From an uncultured Clostridiaceae bacterium (GTDB lineage: Bacteria > Bacillota > Clostridia > Lachnospirales > Lachnospiraceae): a stretch of 32,159 bases of DNA. Below are positions 17,228 through 26,763 of the stretch, in pieces (the first letter of the stretch is position 1; every line of letters starts with the position of its first letter). The notes beneath the pieces are model-generated. The model worked only from the letters and a program-made list of their open reading frames with translations, did not search any database and was not told where the DNA came from. The stretch lies in the NCBI GenBank assembly GCA_947177415.1, contig CAMWUK010000038.1, positions 1-32,159 on the forward strand. Reading direction: 5' to 3'. The position numbers were made by a program, and so were the translations under genes.

Positions 17228-17472
17228 TATATATTACTCGCGGTACCACCTTAATTAATGCCATAGCATTCACTCTCTAATGTACAATCATACATGATTC
17301 CCAAGATAACGGGGGAATATTCCGTCGGGTATTACTAAGCGATAAGCTGTTCTTCCCGCCCTTATGAGTCCATTCACCAAGAACCTGTTTGCCACAATCC
17401 CACCAACCTGTGACTCTCTGGAATTCATCTGTTCAAAGCTACTCTTCTCAATCATCGGTTTATAACAAATAT
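17194..17472 (-). promoter_or_regulatory. T-box riboswitch leader of the trp operon (specifier UGG, Trp)
   Basis: The leader binds uncharged tRNA and switches between antiterminator and terminator. The T-box core is AAGGTGGTACCGCG (17239-17252). Stem I shows the AGAGAG motif, GGTTGGTGGG, and a specifier loop where GAGTAG on one side faces GGTGAA-TGG-ACTC on the other; the codon TGG (17370-17372) reads tryptophan, matching the genes downstream. The variable base after UGG in the bulge is U, which would pair with an A73, or wobble with a G73, discriminator. A 68-codon ORF crosses this region but is explained by the RNA. Confidence 0.95.
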
Positions 17473-17478
17473 ATAGAT

Positions 17479-17507
17479 ATTTTAAATCTATCAAAAAGAA
17501 ATGTCAA
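17479..17507 (-). promoter_or_regulatory. Promoter of the trp T-box leader
   Basis: TTGACA (17502-17507) and TAAAAT (17479-17484) are separated by 17 bases on the minus strand, placing the start near 17472, just before stem I of the T-box. Confidence 0.8.
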
Positions 17508-17556
17508 CAACTTTTTTCTATATATTCACTCTTTTTAGGTAGAACCTGTTACTGTT

Positions 17557-19680
17557 TTAACGCCAGAATTCTAACAAATACTTAATTTTGTAATAAAACT
17601 CTGGTTTGTAAGTTCCCATATCCATACCTCTGTATAGTAAAAGAAAGAATAAATAGCCTAAGATTACACTTATCAAAATCAATACTAAAATCGCATTTCG
17701 CCACAACACAACATTTTCATCATAAAAATTTTCTGTCATTTCTTTTTTACTAAACCACATTCCCTCTTGCATTAACACAGAAAGAACCGCTGCAATAATA
17801 AAAAACATTGCAAAATCAGCTTGATAACGGCTTAAGATACCGCCAGAATTTGTGTCAACCACAACAAGTACACCACCAATTGCCATTATTACAAAAGAAA
17901 ATATGGATACCATAGGATATTGTTTGCGTATTTTTTTTCTTATCAATGGCAAAAAACCAATCATTAAAAAGGGATAGATCCAAAACAAACCGCCTGCCAT
18001 CTCTTCCACAATACTTTTACCCATATACGCAGATACCACATTTTTTAGTTGTAGATATGGAAAAATACCATTTACAGATAATGGGCTAAATAAATATTCA
18101 AAAATTCCAATAGGCAGTCTGCCGAAAGAAAATCCCCTTTTTGTTACATCATTTGTGGTTAGGTTATAATTCACACCAAAATCAAAAGGTGAACCAAACC
18201 GGATATAGTTATAATACATAAGGCCTGCTGCTACAACTACAAATGGAATCGCAAAAATAAACAATGTTTTTCTATGTTGGTGTAAACAGATTTTCTTATT
18301 CTGTATAAGAAATTTTCTAAAAATAACAAATGAAGTAAATGCAATTAATACAATTCCCGGTCGGCATCCTGCTACTAATGCAATGCAAAGTGAACCAAAG
18401 AATAGCTTTACCTTGCTAAGCACTTTATCATCTTGTACAGACTCCACCCATAAATCCAATCCTGCAATAGCAAACATTAATCCGACAGCTATTGCAACCT
18501 CATATACCTGTACACTTCGAAATAAGTTAATAAATCCAAAAGTAGTCATGGATACCCATAACAGTAACCCAAAGGTCAATACAGATGTTTTGGGAAAATA
18601 CCGCTCAACTGTGACTTTTAAAAGTCTTGCCAAGAATATCATAGATATTGCTGCTGCAAAAAATACTACTATTGTATTGGATAGCATATTTCCTGTCAAA
18701 AGATAATATGGTAAATAAAATAACAAAGCAGGGATTATTCCAAAATATACATAATATTTCCCTTCATAATATGCCGCATCCCACTGATACCATTCTCCAG
18801 TCTCCTCATAATACTGGTAACGCATAGTATTATCATAAGGATTGTCCATCTCCTGTAAATACTTAGGAGGTTCTTGTTTCAGCCATGTATGTCCTTCTGC
18901 CAAGCTTTCTGTTAAAAAATGATATTCATTTCCGGCACCAACATCATAATCTTTAGAAAAATCATAAGTAATCTGTCCCATCCACCAGAAAATCAATATT
19001 TGAACGGCTACCATAACACATACCATTAGAGTTCTTTTGTTCTTTGACATATCGGTAAAGCAAATTTTATAGTACTTGCTACTTCCCCGAAATAATGCAA
19101 AGAATACAATTCCAAATAAAAGAGCAAGGAAACGGATAAGAGAAAAATTCATAGGATGTTTCCCATTTAGTGTTATACTATTTATCTGAATAGTCTCTCC
19201 TGTTTGTATGGATTCCTGATCCAAACTAATTTGCAATCCTTGAAGTTTACCATAAGGATGAATCCGAACCCATTTACTGTTTTTCTCTGTTGGTACAATT
19301 TTATATGCTGCCCCATTATCTGGAATTGAATAATAGGATGCCATATTTCCATCATCTTTTATAGACAAATGGCAGGAAATCACTTTTGTATTTTCGTTTT
19401 TTTCTTCTAAGTCCCTTTTGATAATGTCAAAATACACCGAATGTACCGTCTTGTCAATATTTCCCAATGTTAATGTACAATTAGACACATCCTGAATTAC
19501 AACATTTTCCCCATCTACCAAAAAACCCTCACTAAATTTTATATCTGTTGATGTATACATACTTTCCTTAGGATAAACTCCAATATGTGTAATCCAAAAT
19601 TGATAATTAAATACAAAAAGTTCCATTAGGACAGGTATTATAACAAGAAGAAACCATTTCCCAATTTTCTTATTATTCAC
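17557..19680 (-). CDS. Multispanning membrane protein, putative GT-C-type glycosyltransferase, 707 aa
   Basis: Function not firmly recognised. Residues 7-26 form a membrane helix, about 30-175 an extracytoplasmic beta-rich domain, then roughly 12 further helices to residue 695. The loop around 240-310 (SKDYDVGAGNEYHFLTESLA, YQWDAAYYEGKYYVYFGIIP) is acidic and aromatic and resembles the first catalytic loop of GT-C enzymes that use polyprenyl-phosphate sugars. Translation appears to begin at GTG, 10 bases after AGGAGG. It follows the other GT-C-like gene by 38 bases, in an apparent operon with a mutase-like flavoprotein. Transfer of a lipid-linked sugar to a surface glycan or teichoic acid is inference. 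Confidence 0.6.
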   Translation of the reverse strand: MNNKKIGKWFLLVIIPVLMELFVFNYQFWITHIGVYPKESMYTSTDIKFSEGFLVDGENVVIQDVSNCTLTLGNIDKTVHSVYFDIIKRDLEEKNENTKVISCHLSIKDDGNMASYYSIPDNGAAYKIVPTEKNSKWVRIHPYGKLQGLQISLDQESIQTGETIQINSITLNGKHPMNFSLIRFLALLFGIVFFALFRGSSKYYKICFTDMSKNKRTLMVCVMVAVQILIFWWMGQITYDFSKDYDVGAGNEYHFLTESLAEGHTWLKQEPPKYLQEMDNPYDNTMRYQYYEETGEWYQWDAAYYEGKYYVYFGIIPALLFYLPYYLLTGNMLSNTIVVFFAAAISMIFLARLLKVTVERYFPKTSVLTFGLLLWVSMTTFGFINLFRSVQVYEVAIAVGLMFAIAGLDLWVESVQDDKVLSKVKLFFGSLCIALVAGCRPGIVLIAFTSFVIFRKFLIQNKKICLHQHRKTLFIFAIPFVVVAAGLMYYNYIRFGSPFDFGVNYNLTTNDVTKRGFSFGRLPIGIFEYLFSPLSVNGIFPYLQLKNVVSAYMGKSIVEEMAGGLFWIYPFLMIGFLPLIRKKIRKQYPMVSIFSFVIMAIGGVLVVVDTNSGGILSRYQADFAMFFIIAAVLSVLMQEGMWFSKKEMTENFYDENVVLWRNAILVLILISVILGYLFFLLLYRGMDMGTYKPEFYYKIKYLLEFWR

Positions 19681-19718
19681 GACTCTTAATCCTCCTATTT
19701 AGAATCAATTTTCTTATT

Positions 19719-21260
19719 CTAAAAAAATATACAATGTTTTAAATACAACAAAGTTGCCAATCCATTTCCAAGTAAACAAAGAAATGTAAGAAAATTCATC
19801 AAAATATTATTTTCCTTCTTTTCCAAAAACAATCCTGTTCCTATCATAGGTATAATTACTATAAATGAAATATACCGAAAACCCATTGTACAGATTTGCG
19901 GATAATCAAAACAAAACTTAATATAATTTATCATAAAAACAAGATATGTAATACCAAAGAATAACTTCCCAGCCAAATTCCATACTTCACTTTTTCTCAC
20001 AATCATAATAATAAATAGTAACAACATGAGTATTGCAATAAAAATATTTATAAACACGTCTGCTATACCTATCCTTGATGCTATATCGCCATCAAAAGAT
20101 AAGGCATTTCCTTCATCATATATGGCAGTACGGAATAAAGTCATCCAAATATTGGTATCAACTTCTGGATTATATTGTAACTTTGGATAATTTATTTGTG
20201 CAATAGATGGTATTCCTATTCTGTCTACCAAAGGAACATTACCAATGTATTGTCCTGAATTTTCGCCTCCAATATCTTGCACATAATCTGCTTCCATATC
20301 AAATCTAACACTATTACGAACGGTCCATGACAGCCCAATTGGTGCACAGATAAGCAGAAATATACAAAATTGTATCATACACCTTCGTATTGCAGTCTTA
20401 TCCCTACGAACGGTCTCTATAAAAACAAGGATAAAAACAGCTCCTACACTAAATGCAAAAAGCCCTAAACTAATTTTTGTTATCATTCCCAAACCAATAC
20501 AAAAAGCAAGAATCACAATGTTTTTTACATCTCGTTTCTTATACCAGCGAATGGTATATAACATAATACAAAGTGCAAAAAGTAATACCAAAGAATCCGT
20601 TGTTAAACAGCCCGAGAACCAAATAAGCATTGGAAATGTTCCAAAAAAGCAAAGAAGTAGATTCTTCCTTTTATTTTTTATGGAACATTCGTCTAAAATC
20701 TTTTCGAATACTACCACTGCCAAAGAAGAATATAATAAAGTTAAAATTTGTAAATTCTCTGCAGATTGTTCCCAGCTAATTCCAATGCTTATATTTATTT
20801 TTAACCAAATCACAGACAATATATGATATAATGGTGGATTATAATATGCCCACACCGTTCGTGGATCTATATCTGGTATCTTACCATAATGATAAATATA
20901 ACTGATATATCCAAGATGTCCTCCCGTAACCTCTCCAGTATCTACTACATGACCTAAATCATGGGAACTAACATCATTTGGAACAGACCATATATATATT
21001 ACACGAACTAAAAAACCAAAAAACAGCAAGAGATTCCGAAGTGCCTTCTCCTCATCTTTTCTTGGCTGATACACATACCAGAAGTATAATGCAAAGGCAA
21101 AGAATACGATTCCTATTCCCATTACCCTATCTTGGACAAATATAGACATCATACCTATATTTCCCAAAGTCCAGATAAGAATACATGCTATAATTGTATA
21201 TATGCTATTATCCAATTCTCTCAATAAATCTATATATTTTATTATTCTATTTTTCCTCAT
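19719..21260 (-). CDS. GT39/PMT-like GT-C membrane glycosyltransferase, 513 aa
   Basis: About 11-13 membrane helices. Between helices 3 and 4 is a long outer loop (about 94-145) with [14 protein letters not shown] and [19 protein letters not shown]; an acidic HD pair followed by a YxNPPLY motif is characteristic of the ArnT/PMT (GT39-like) group, which transfer sugars from polyprenyl-phosphate donors outside the membrane. GGAG precedes the ATG at 21260, which lies 14 bases inside the end of the flavoprotein gene, so the pair is translationally coupled. Donor and acceptor cannot be read from sequence. Confidence 0.72.
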   Translation of the reverse strand: MRKNRIIKYIDLLRELDNSIYTIIACILIWTLGNIGMMSIFVQDRVMGIGIVFFAFALYFWYVYQPRKDEEKALRNLLLFFGFLVRVIYIWSVPNDVSSHDLGHVVDTGEVTGGHLGYISYIYHYGKIPDIDPRTVWAYYNPPLYHILSVIWLKINISIGISWEQSAENLQILTLLYSSLAVVVFEKILDECSIKNKRKNLLLCFFGTFPMLIWFSGCLTTDSLVLLFALCIMLYTIRWYKKRDVKNIVILAFCIGLGMITKISLGLFAFSVGAVFILVFIETVRRDKTAIRRCMIQFCIFLLICAPIGLSWTVRNSVRFDMEADYVQDIGGENSGQYIGNVPLVDRIGIPSIAQINYPKLQYNPEVDTNIWMTLFRTAIYDEGNALSFDGDIASRIGIADVFINIFIAILMLLLFIIMIVRKSEVWNLAGKLFFGITYLVFMINYIKFCFDYPQICTMGFRYISFIVIIPMIGTGLFLEKKENNILMNFLTFLCLLGNGLATLLYLKHCIFF

Positions 21261-22797
21261 GATACTCCTGCTCCGTATTTACATTCCAAATATTTGTTTT
21301 ATCTGTTGTTCCATTAAGAATATTTTTTACAGTTTCAAAAGAAGTGACCATAGAATGATCCATATTATTGTAGCGATGCTGGCCATTACGTCCTACACAG
21401 TACAAATTACCAAAAGTATTTAAATAAGAAATTAAAGTATCTATCTCGCTGTATGTATCAAAATATGCCGGGTATGCCTTTTTTACTTTCTCACAATGAG
21501 AATCCATAACCTGCCCTGCATCATTAATAACACCCATACTAATCAATTCTTTTACACCAAGATCTGTCCATTCTTCCTTAGACATATTCCAAAACTTATC
21601 ATTCTCCGTACAAAAATACTCTAATCCAATCCACACGGTATCTTCCGGCTTCTCCACCAAATATGGTGACCAGTTGTTAAAAATCTGGATACGTCCTAAT
21701 TTTACGCCCACATCCTGCACATAAATCCAACAATCTGGAACTATATTGCTAAGAGTTTTAAGTGTTGTTTCATTTTTGAGATTCAATTTGGGTAAAAGCA
21801 GACCAACTGTTACAAAATCACGATAAGGGAGTCCCTTTGCAATTTCCTGTTCTTTCGCAGGCACATCATTCATACCTTCTACCAAATCTTTCAGTGGCAT
21901 GGAGGAAATAAAATAATCTGCTTCTTCTGTAATCTCCTGTCCATCCATAACATAAGTTACAGATACTACTTTCCCCTGTTTGGTATTCACAGACACAACC
22001 TTTGCATTTTTTTTCAAAATTCCACCATTTTTTACAAAATCTTCTGCAGCAGCTTCCCAAAGCTGTCCGGGTCCATATTTTGGATAACTAAATTCTTCAA
22101 TTAAAGAAGTTTCAACTTTTCTATTTTTATTTCCTGGTAGAATTTTTGAAAAAATATCCTTTAAAATTGCCACAATAGACAATCCTTTTACACGCTGTGC
22201 TCCCCAATCTGCAGAAATATTGCTTGGATGTCTTCCCCACAATTTTTCTGTATATCCTTCAAAAAACATAGAATATAATTTCCGTCCAAAACGGTTAATA
22301 TAAAAATTCTCCAAGGAATCTTCCGGTTTCTTGGCAACAACTGAACCAAGGTAACTAAATCCCGCAGCCATTGTTGTTCCAAATCCCATGTTTTTTATGG
22401 TATTTAGATTCATCTTTACTGGATAATCAAAAAATTTCTTCTTGTAATATATTCTGGAAACACGGTTTCTTTTTAGCATTACTCTGTTATCCACTTCCGG
22501 ATCAGGTCCTTGTTCCGGCAATTCCCAAATCCTTCCTAATTTTTTATCATCATAAGAAGGTTTACTTTGCATTGGCATAAGGTTATCCCACCAATTGGTA
22601 ACTTCCCTATCTTTTGAAAAAAAACGGTGTCCACCGATATCCATACGGTTTCCATTATACTTTACAGTTCTTGAAATACCACCAATCTCATTCGTTTCTT
22701 CCAAAATAATTACTTCATAGTCCTTTGATTTTGTCACAAGCTCATATCCTGCAGTGAGTCCAGCAGGTCCCGCCCCTATAATGATAACCTTTTTCAT
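21247..22797 (-). CDS. FAD-dependent UDP-galactopyranose-mutase-like flavoprotein, 516 aa
   Basis: N-terminal dinucleotide loop [17 protein letters not shown] (4-20), then [12 protein letters not shown] and [11 protein letters not shown], the FAD-binding blocks of the amine-oxidase/mutase superfamily. A segment [16 protein letters not shown] parallels VKGYTEKQWGRPCTEL in the true mutase encoded at 23110-24225, so the two are distant paralogues. It is about 140 residues longer than Glf. It could isomerise or oxidise another nucleotide or lipid-linked sugar used by the two GT-C proteins that follow in the same operon; protoporphyrinogen-oxidase-like annotation would be a superfamily label only. 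Its ribosome site is weak (AAAGG). Confidence 0.72.
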   Translation of the reverse strand: MKKVIIIGAGPAGLTAGYELVTKSKDYEVIILEETNEIGGISRTVKYNGNRMDIGGHRFFSKDREVTNWWDNLMPMQSKPSYDDKKLGRIWELPEQGPDPEVDNRVMLKRNRVSRIYYKKKFFDYPVKMNLNTIKNMGFGTTMAAGFSYLGSVVAKKPEDSLENFYINRFGRKLYSMFFEGYTEKLWGRHPSNISADWGAQRVKGLSIVAILKDIFSKILPGNKNRKVETSLIEEFSYPKYGPGQLWEAAAEDFVKNGGILKKNAKVVSVNTKQGKVVSVTYVMDGQEITEEADYFISSMPLKDLVEGMNDVPAKEQEIAKGLPYRDFVTVGLLLPKLNLKNETTLKTLSNIVPDCWIYVQDVGVKLGRIQIFNNWSPYLVEKPEDTVWIGLEYFCTENDKFWNMSKEEWTDLGVKELISMGVINDAGQVMDSHCEKVKKAYPAYFDTYSEIDTLISYLNTFGNLYCVGRNGQHRYNNMDHSMVTSFETVKNILNGTTDKTNIWNVNTEQEYHEEK

Positions 22798-22847
22798 CTT
22801 TTTATCATGCCTTTCTAATTATTGTTCTTTTGATACGAATCTTTATC

Positions 22848-22992
22848 GTTACTGTTCACTCACAAGCTTGACACTTGCTGTCAAGCTATGTGCCAAGAAT
22901 GTAGAATAGCCAAGAATCCAGCCTTTCGCCAAAGGCGAATTACAAATAGGCTGGATTTCGTTACAGTTTGCACCGTAGGTGTGAACTGTAAC
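22848..22992. mobile_element. Class A cloverleaf MITE, copy 2 (145 bp)
   Basis: Same length and layout as the copy at 1078-1222, with scattered changes. Ends GTTACTGTTCAC and GTGAACTGTAAC; flanked by the exact 8-bp direct repeat TCTTTATC (22840-22847 and 22993-23000). It lies between glf and the mutase-like gene. Downstream, 23001-23109 holds another partial end (GTGAACAGTAC near 23050) but no gene. Confidence 0.87.
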
Positions 22993-23109
22993 TCTTTATC
23001 CTCAATTATTCACATTTTGTATTGCAGACCGCTGCTATCACAACTAAGAGTGAACAGTACTACATTTTAACGCAAAACTGTAACTAAGTATAACACAGTT
23101 GAAAAGAAA

Positions 23110-24225
23110 CTACAATTCTTTTTGACACATATCTAAAGCTGATGCAATAACCACATCCATATCGTAATACCTATATTCACCTAGTCTTCCACCAAAAATA
23201 ACCTTTTTTTCAGCTTCCGCAAGTTTTTTGTATTCTATATACCTTTCATTATTTTTTTCATCATTTACCGGATAGTAAGGTTCTTCTCCTAATTCCCACT
23301 CAGAAGAATATTCCCGGCTAATAATGGTCTTAGGCAAATCCTCTCCATTTTTATCTTTACCAAATTCAAACCATTTATGTTCTATAATCCGGGTCCATGG
23401 AGTTTTTGAATCCGTATAATTAACCGCAGCATTTCCTTGGAAGTTCGGCATGTCCAGAGTTTCCGTTTCAAAACGAACCGAACGATACTCTAAAGCTCCC
23501 AATTTATAATCAAAATAGCCATCAATTGGTCCTGTATAGATAATCTTATCTGCCATACCATCATATTCTTCTTTGTTCTTCAGATAATCCACACCCAGCT
23601 GAACCTCAATCCCTTCCAGCATATTAGAAACCATCTTTGTGTATCCTCCAATTGGAATCCCCTGATACAATGCATTAAAGTAATTGTTGTCAAAAGTCAA
23701 TCGGACTGGCAGACGTTTAATAATAAAAGCAGGAAGCTCTGTACATGGTCTTCCCCATTGTTTTTCCGTATAACCCTTAACCAGCTTCTCATAAATATCT
23801 GTTCCAACCAGACTGATTGCCTGCTCCTCTAAATTCTTTGGTTCTGTAATACCAGCAATTTTTTTCTGCTCTTCAATCTTTGCAGCAGCCTCTTCTGGGG
23901 TCACTACTCCCCACATCTTATTAAAAGTGTACATATTAAAGGGCAGGGAAAATAACTCTCCATTATAATTTGCCACTGGAGAATTGGTAAACCGGTTAAA
24001 CTCTGCAAATTGGTTCACATACTCCCACACTTTCTTATTATTGGTATGGAAAATATGTGCTCCATACTTATGCACATGTATACCTTCTATTTCTTCTGTA
24101 TATACATTACCAGCAATATGATTCCGTTTGTCAATAACAAGTACTTTTTTCCCAGACTGTACTGCTTCTCTGGCAAAAACCGCACCATATAACCCAGCTC
24201 CTACAACTAAATAATCAAACTTCAT
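23110..24225 (-). CDS. glf: UDP-galactopyranose mutase
   Basis: Converts UDP-galactopyranose to UDP-galactofuranose with reduced FAD. It starts MKFDYLVVGAGLYGAVFA and shows DKRNHIAGNVYTEE, the conserved HKYGAHIFHTN, GYTEKQWGRP, RLPVRLTFDNNYFN, IPIGGYTKM, YTGPIDGYFDYKLGALEYRS and the C-terminal FGGRLGEYRYYDMD. From the ATG at 24225 it is 371 residues, the usual family length; the reading frame stays open 31 codons upstream but without family sequence. With galE it supplies galactofuranose for a surface glycan. The upstream gap holds phased A-tracts and a TATAAT. Confidence 0.96.
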   Translation of the reverse strand: MKFDYLVVGAGLYGAVFAREAVQSGKKVLVIDKRNHIAGNVYTEEIEGIHVHKYGAHIFHTNNKKVWEYVNQFAEFNRFTNSPVANYNGELFSLPFNMYTFNKMWGVVTPEEAAAKIEEQKKIAGITEPKNLEEQAISLVGTDIYEKLVKGYTEKQWGRPCTELPAFIIKRLPVRLTFDNNYFNALYQGIPIGGYTKMVSNMLEGIEVQLGVDYLKNKEEYDGMADKIIYTGPIDGYFDYKLGALEYRSVRFETETLDMPNFQGNAAVNYTDSKTPWTRIIEHKWFEFGKDKNGEDLPKTIISREYSSEWELGEEPYYPVNDEKNNERYIEYKKLAEAEKKVIFGGRLGEYRYYDMDVVIASALDMCQKEL

Positions 24226-24316
24226 AATTTGTAACCTTACCCTTCTTCTATTTTCCTCTTTATCCTCTATATTAGCATAACAAATTTTGTAACAATATAA
24301 TTTACACTTCATGTTC

Positions 24317-24370
24317 ATTATATTATCTTTTTTTGTATTTTTTTTGTACTTTTTTTGTGTTTTTAAAAAA
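24317..24370 (-). promoter_or_regulatory. Candidate glf promoter with helically phased A-tracts
   Basis: A -10 TATAAT lies at 24317-24322 on the minus strand, about 90 bases before the glf ATG. No consensus -35 is present; instead runs of T7 (24328-24334), T8 (24338-24345), T7 (24350-24356), T5 (24360-24364) and AAAAAA (24365-24370) on the plus strand have centres about 9-11.5 bases apart. Such phasing bends DNA and can act as an UP element. Confidence 0.45.
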
Positions 24371-24376
24371 TTTTCT

Positions 24377-24392
24377 GTAACTATTCAGGTAG
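24377..24392. repeat. Solo end of a class B MITE
   Basis: GTAACTATTCAGGTAG matches the reverse complement of the class B right end (CTACCTGAACTGTTAC) with two changes, but no partner end is found. It lies in the gap after the MreB-like gene and is probably a relic. Confidence 0.45.
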
Positions 24393-24405
24393 AAACACGC
24401 ATTTA

Positions 24406-24984
24406 CTACTTTTCTTTTTGCAATATTTTTATTATCTCCTCTTTATCCAATTTATTTTTCTCTATATAATATAATAAATCTTGTGCCATTTCCTTTGCAT
24501 ACATAGCCGGATTATCTGTTCCTATTTTAATTAACAATTCAATCTTGTGATTCTGTATCATTGGAGTCTCAAAAAGCAGCGGAATATCTTCGTCTTTATC
24601 CTCTATGATTAGTAAATTTTTTATATGTAGATAGATACTCAATTCTTCTATGGCTTTCCTGTCTATGCTGCTGCTCCCTTCTGGAATCATAATCCCCGCC
24701 CATTTTTTATATTTCCGCTTGTCACAATCACATTTTTTTAATAAATTCTTTAATAGCGACAAAGCACTTGGAAAATCAAACATTCTCCCTTGATAAAATG
24801 GTGATATTAGAATACCTCCTGCATAGGGATTTTTCATAACTTCTTCTGCTTCATTTCCAAAAGCAAGAATCTTGTTTTGTTCATTAACGACTAATAATCC
24901 CTTTTCTTTTAAAACCATCCCCTCTTTTGTGTATATTGAAATATCTGCTGGATATCTGTTCTCTCTTAGTTTTCCCCATTGCAT
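24406..24984 (-). CDS. Degenerate MreB/actin-like protein, 192 aa
   Basis: The first 130 residues follow MreB in order: ADISIYTKEGMVLKEKGLLV (13-32) against the phosphate-1 strand and KGIVLNEPSVVAI, then ILAFGNEAEEVM (39-50) against VLAVGNEAKEMI, an I-PF-QGRMFDFPSALSLLK block (60-79) against the IADFDVTEAMLKY region, and GIMIPEGSSSIDRKAIEEL (97-115) against VCVPSGITEVEKRAVEDA, with LLIIEDKDED in place of the IEEP segment. The phosphate-1 DxGTxxT loop is shortened and lost, and MreB's second half is missing, so ATP binding is unlikely. AAGGAG precedes the ATG, suggesting it is expressed. The alignment is from memory of the family; function unknown. Confidence 0.55.
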   Translation of the reverse strand: MQWGKLRENRYPADISIYTKEGMVLKEKGLLVVNEQNKILAFGNEAEEVMKNPYAGGILISPFYQGRMFDFPSALSLLKNLLKKCDCDKRKYKKWAGIMIPEGSSSIDRKAIEELSIYLHIKNLLIIEDKDEDIPLLFETPMIQNHKIELLIKIGTDNPAMYAKEMAQDLLYYIEKNKLDKEEIIKILQKEK

Positions 24985-25082
24985 AAATATATTCTCCTTT
25001 TTCTAAATCTACATCTGTTTTTTTATTATTCAAATTCAAAAAATGGTCTCCTTACTTAACCTTATCTTTAGTCTATCCTTGT

Positions 25083-26432
25083 TCATTCTTCCTCCATATA
25101 TCCTTCAATTTCATCAATTTCATTACTGAGCTGTTTTAAAGTATTATAAAATGTCATTGTTTCAAAACCATAATCACTACAAATAATTTTTTGAATCTCT
25201 GTCTGGTTCTCTTCTGTTGTATTAAATTGATAAATCTTCACTTTTTCCTCATTTATTAAGTCAATTTCTTCATAACCAGATACTATAACACTTTCTCTTT
25301 TTTCTTTCACTTTCGACAATTTTAGCATATTATTCACATGTTGAATAATCAAATCACTATGTGTAGTTACAAAAACAGGAACTTCATGATTTGCTAACCG
25401 TATCAACAATTTTGCCATCTTCCATTGAAGTTCAGGGTGTAGTGAAATTTCGGGCTCCTCTATAAGAAATGTTGTTATATTACAATATTTCAAAAACACC
25501 ACAATTGGTGTTAATTCTGTTACAACACCAGAAGATAGATACATAGGCAAAGATTTTTCAGAATCCGTTGGTTGATAAAATATATCATGGGCTGGCAAAT
25601 CCGCTACACTAATTTTACCATATAGCATTTCTCTCTGGATAAAATCAATAATATCTTCAAATTTTTCTTTTTCATTATTAACCATCATAGAACTAAGTAC
25701 AGACAAAAAATCACCAGTAGGGCGGGTTAATAGATTTTTCTCTTGGGATTGTATGTTAAATTTGTCATACATTGCCTGACCCACAATAGATTTATATGTC
25801 AACAAAAATCCAGTTCGGGCGGTTGGTAAATACATTACATTTTCTTCAAAATTATTAGAAAAATCTCTTTGTAATAAACTCTCAAGAATATAACATATAA
25901 AAAATGAGATTTTTTCATCATTTGTTCTTTGGCACATTAAAGTTCCATATCCTGGACGTAATTCTCTATTTTCCTTATAGCACCGAATAAGTATGAACTC
26001 GTCCATATCTGAATCTAATAAAAATTCAAATCTATTATCCTCCAAGAAATGAACAGATAATGCATCAATTGATATACTTTGGTTAAATAATTCCAAAATA
26101 AATTTATCTAAATTTTCTTTCAAAATAAAATTCAACAAAGCTTCAAAGCTATGCATCTCTTCTTTCGTAAGAACAAAGTTATACTGTTTACCTGCTTCTA
26201 ATTCATTTAATTTACTTTCGAGAAAAGATGCACATTTTGCATATTCCTCTGTATCTGTGCAAAGATAATATTGGTTAAAATGCAAACGAAGATTTAATAA
26301 TCCATAGATTAATGTCATAATATAACTCTTTCCACTATTGTTATCACCCAAAAAAAAGGTAAGCGGTGCCACCTCTACATCAGCTTTTTTTATCTTACCA
26401 AAATTTTCAACATGAACACTCCATTTATTCAT
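25083..26432 (-). CDS. Stand-alone SMC/OLD-like AAA ATPase, 449 aa
   Basis: An ABC/SMC-type ATPase of the AAA_15/AAA_21 group. Walker A GDNNSGKS (29-36), a signature-like YLSSGVV (298-304), Walker B TFLIEEPEISLHPE (321-334) and the switch histidine in VTTHSDL (355-361) are complete, with a helical insertion from about 45 to 290. The last 80 residues show no recognisable TOPRIM or HNH nuclease. GGAGG sits six bases before the ATG. Relatives occur alone or with effector partners in anti-phage loci such as Gabija, Septu or retrons, but no partner is visible here, so a defence role is only a possibility. It lies downstream of the promoter at 26926-26954. Confidence 0.8.
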   Translation of the reverse strand: MNKWSVHVENFGKIKKADVEVAPLTFFLGDNNSGKSYIMTLIYGLLNLRLHFNQYYLCTDTEEYAKCASFLESKLNELEAGKQYNFVLTKEEMHSFEALLNFILKENLDKFILELFNQSISIDALSVHFLEDNRFEFLLDSDMDEFILIRCYKENRELRPGYGTLMCQRTNDEKISFFICYILESLLQRDFSNNFEENVMYLPTARTGFLLTYKSIVGQAMYDKFNIQSQEKNLLTRPTGDFLSVLSSMMVNNEKEKFEDIIDFIQREMLYGKISVADLPAHDIFYQPTDSEKSLPMYLSSGVVTELTPIVVFLKYCNITTFLIEEPEISLHPELQWKMAKLLIRLANHEVPVFVTTHSDLIIQHVNNMLKLSKVKEKRESVIVSGYEEIDLINEEKVKIYQFNTTEENQTEIQKIICSDYGFETMTFYNTLKQLSNEIDEIEGYMEEE

Positions 26433-26492
26433 TACCAGCCTCCAAAAAATTTTACATGATTTGACAAAGAATTTATAGCAAGACTACTTCTT

Positions 26493-26600
26493 TCATATAT
26501 TTCCATCAATCAATTCTGCTCTTTCTTTATCAGGTAATGCAAAAATATCTTCTATGGTATAAATATCTTCTTTTTCTAAAGCATTCATATTATTGATCAT
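26493..26600 (-). pseudogene. Truncated Uma2-family nuclease N-terminus (35 codons)
   Basis: After GAAAGG an ATG opens a 35-residue frame containing IYTIEDIFALPDKERAELI then DG, which matches the start of Lachnospiraceae Uma2 (DUF820) putative endonucleases. The frame stops at TGA just where the family continues into the LIDG(x)IY core; reading on in another frame gives only about ten more residues. The rest of the gene is absent. Confidence 0.6.
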
Positions 26601-26605
26601 TCCTT

Positions 26606-26761
26606 TCAACCGTGGTTCGATTCTTTTAATTTTCCTTCCTTTATCAGTTTGTCTTTTATCTCCCTAACTGTCTCTTCCGGAAGTTTCGATATCTTCACAA
26701 TAAAAGAAATCAAATAAGCAGATAAATATAATATAGGTATTCTTTTGCCGTTAAATTTCAT
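26606..26761 (-). pseudogene. Rpn nuclease remnant, 51-codon ORF
   Basis: The frame holds FIVKISKLPEETVREIKDKL, the same tail as in the Rpn relic at 28678-29409. The DNA explains it: 26647-26710 matches 28725-28788 with three differences, and 26707-26729 is identical over 23 bases to 29149-29171. The two matches overlap by AAAT, so this copy arose by deletion of an Rpn gene's interior at a 4-base microhomology. GAGGAT lies before the ATG, so it might still be translated. Confidence 0.6.
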
Positions 26762-26763
26762 AA

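Noticed and set aside
17288..17494. 68-codon minus-strand ORF upstream of trpE, a possible leader peptide
   Set aside because: It lies wholly within the T-box leader and its promoter and shows no ribosome site or Trp-codon run; the RNA structure explains the sequence.
25083..26432. The AAA ATPase as a known defence system (Gabija GajA, Septu PtuA, OLD nuclease)
   Set aside because: No TOPRIM domain is visible in the C-terminus, and no UvrD-like helicase, HNH partner or reverse transcriptase lies next to it.
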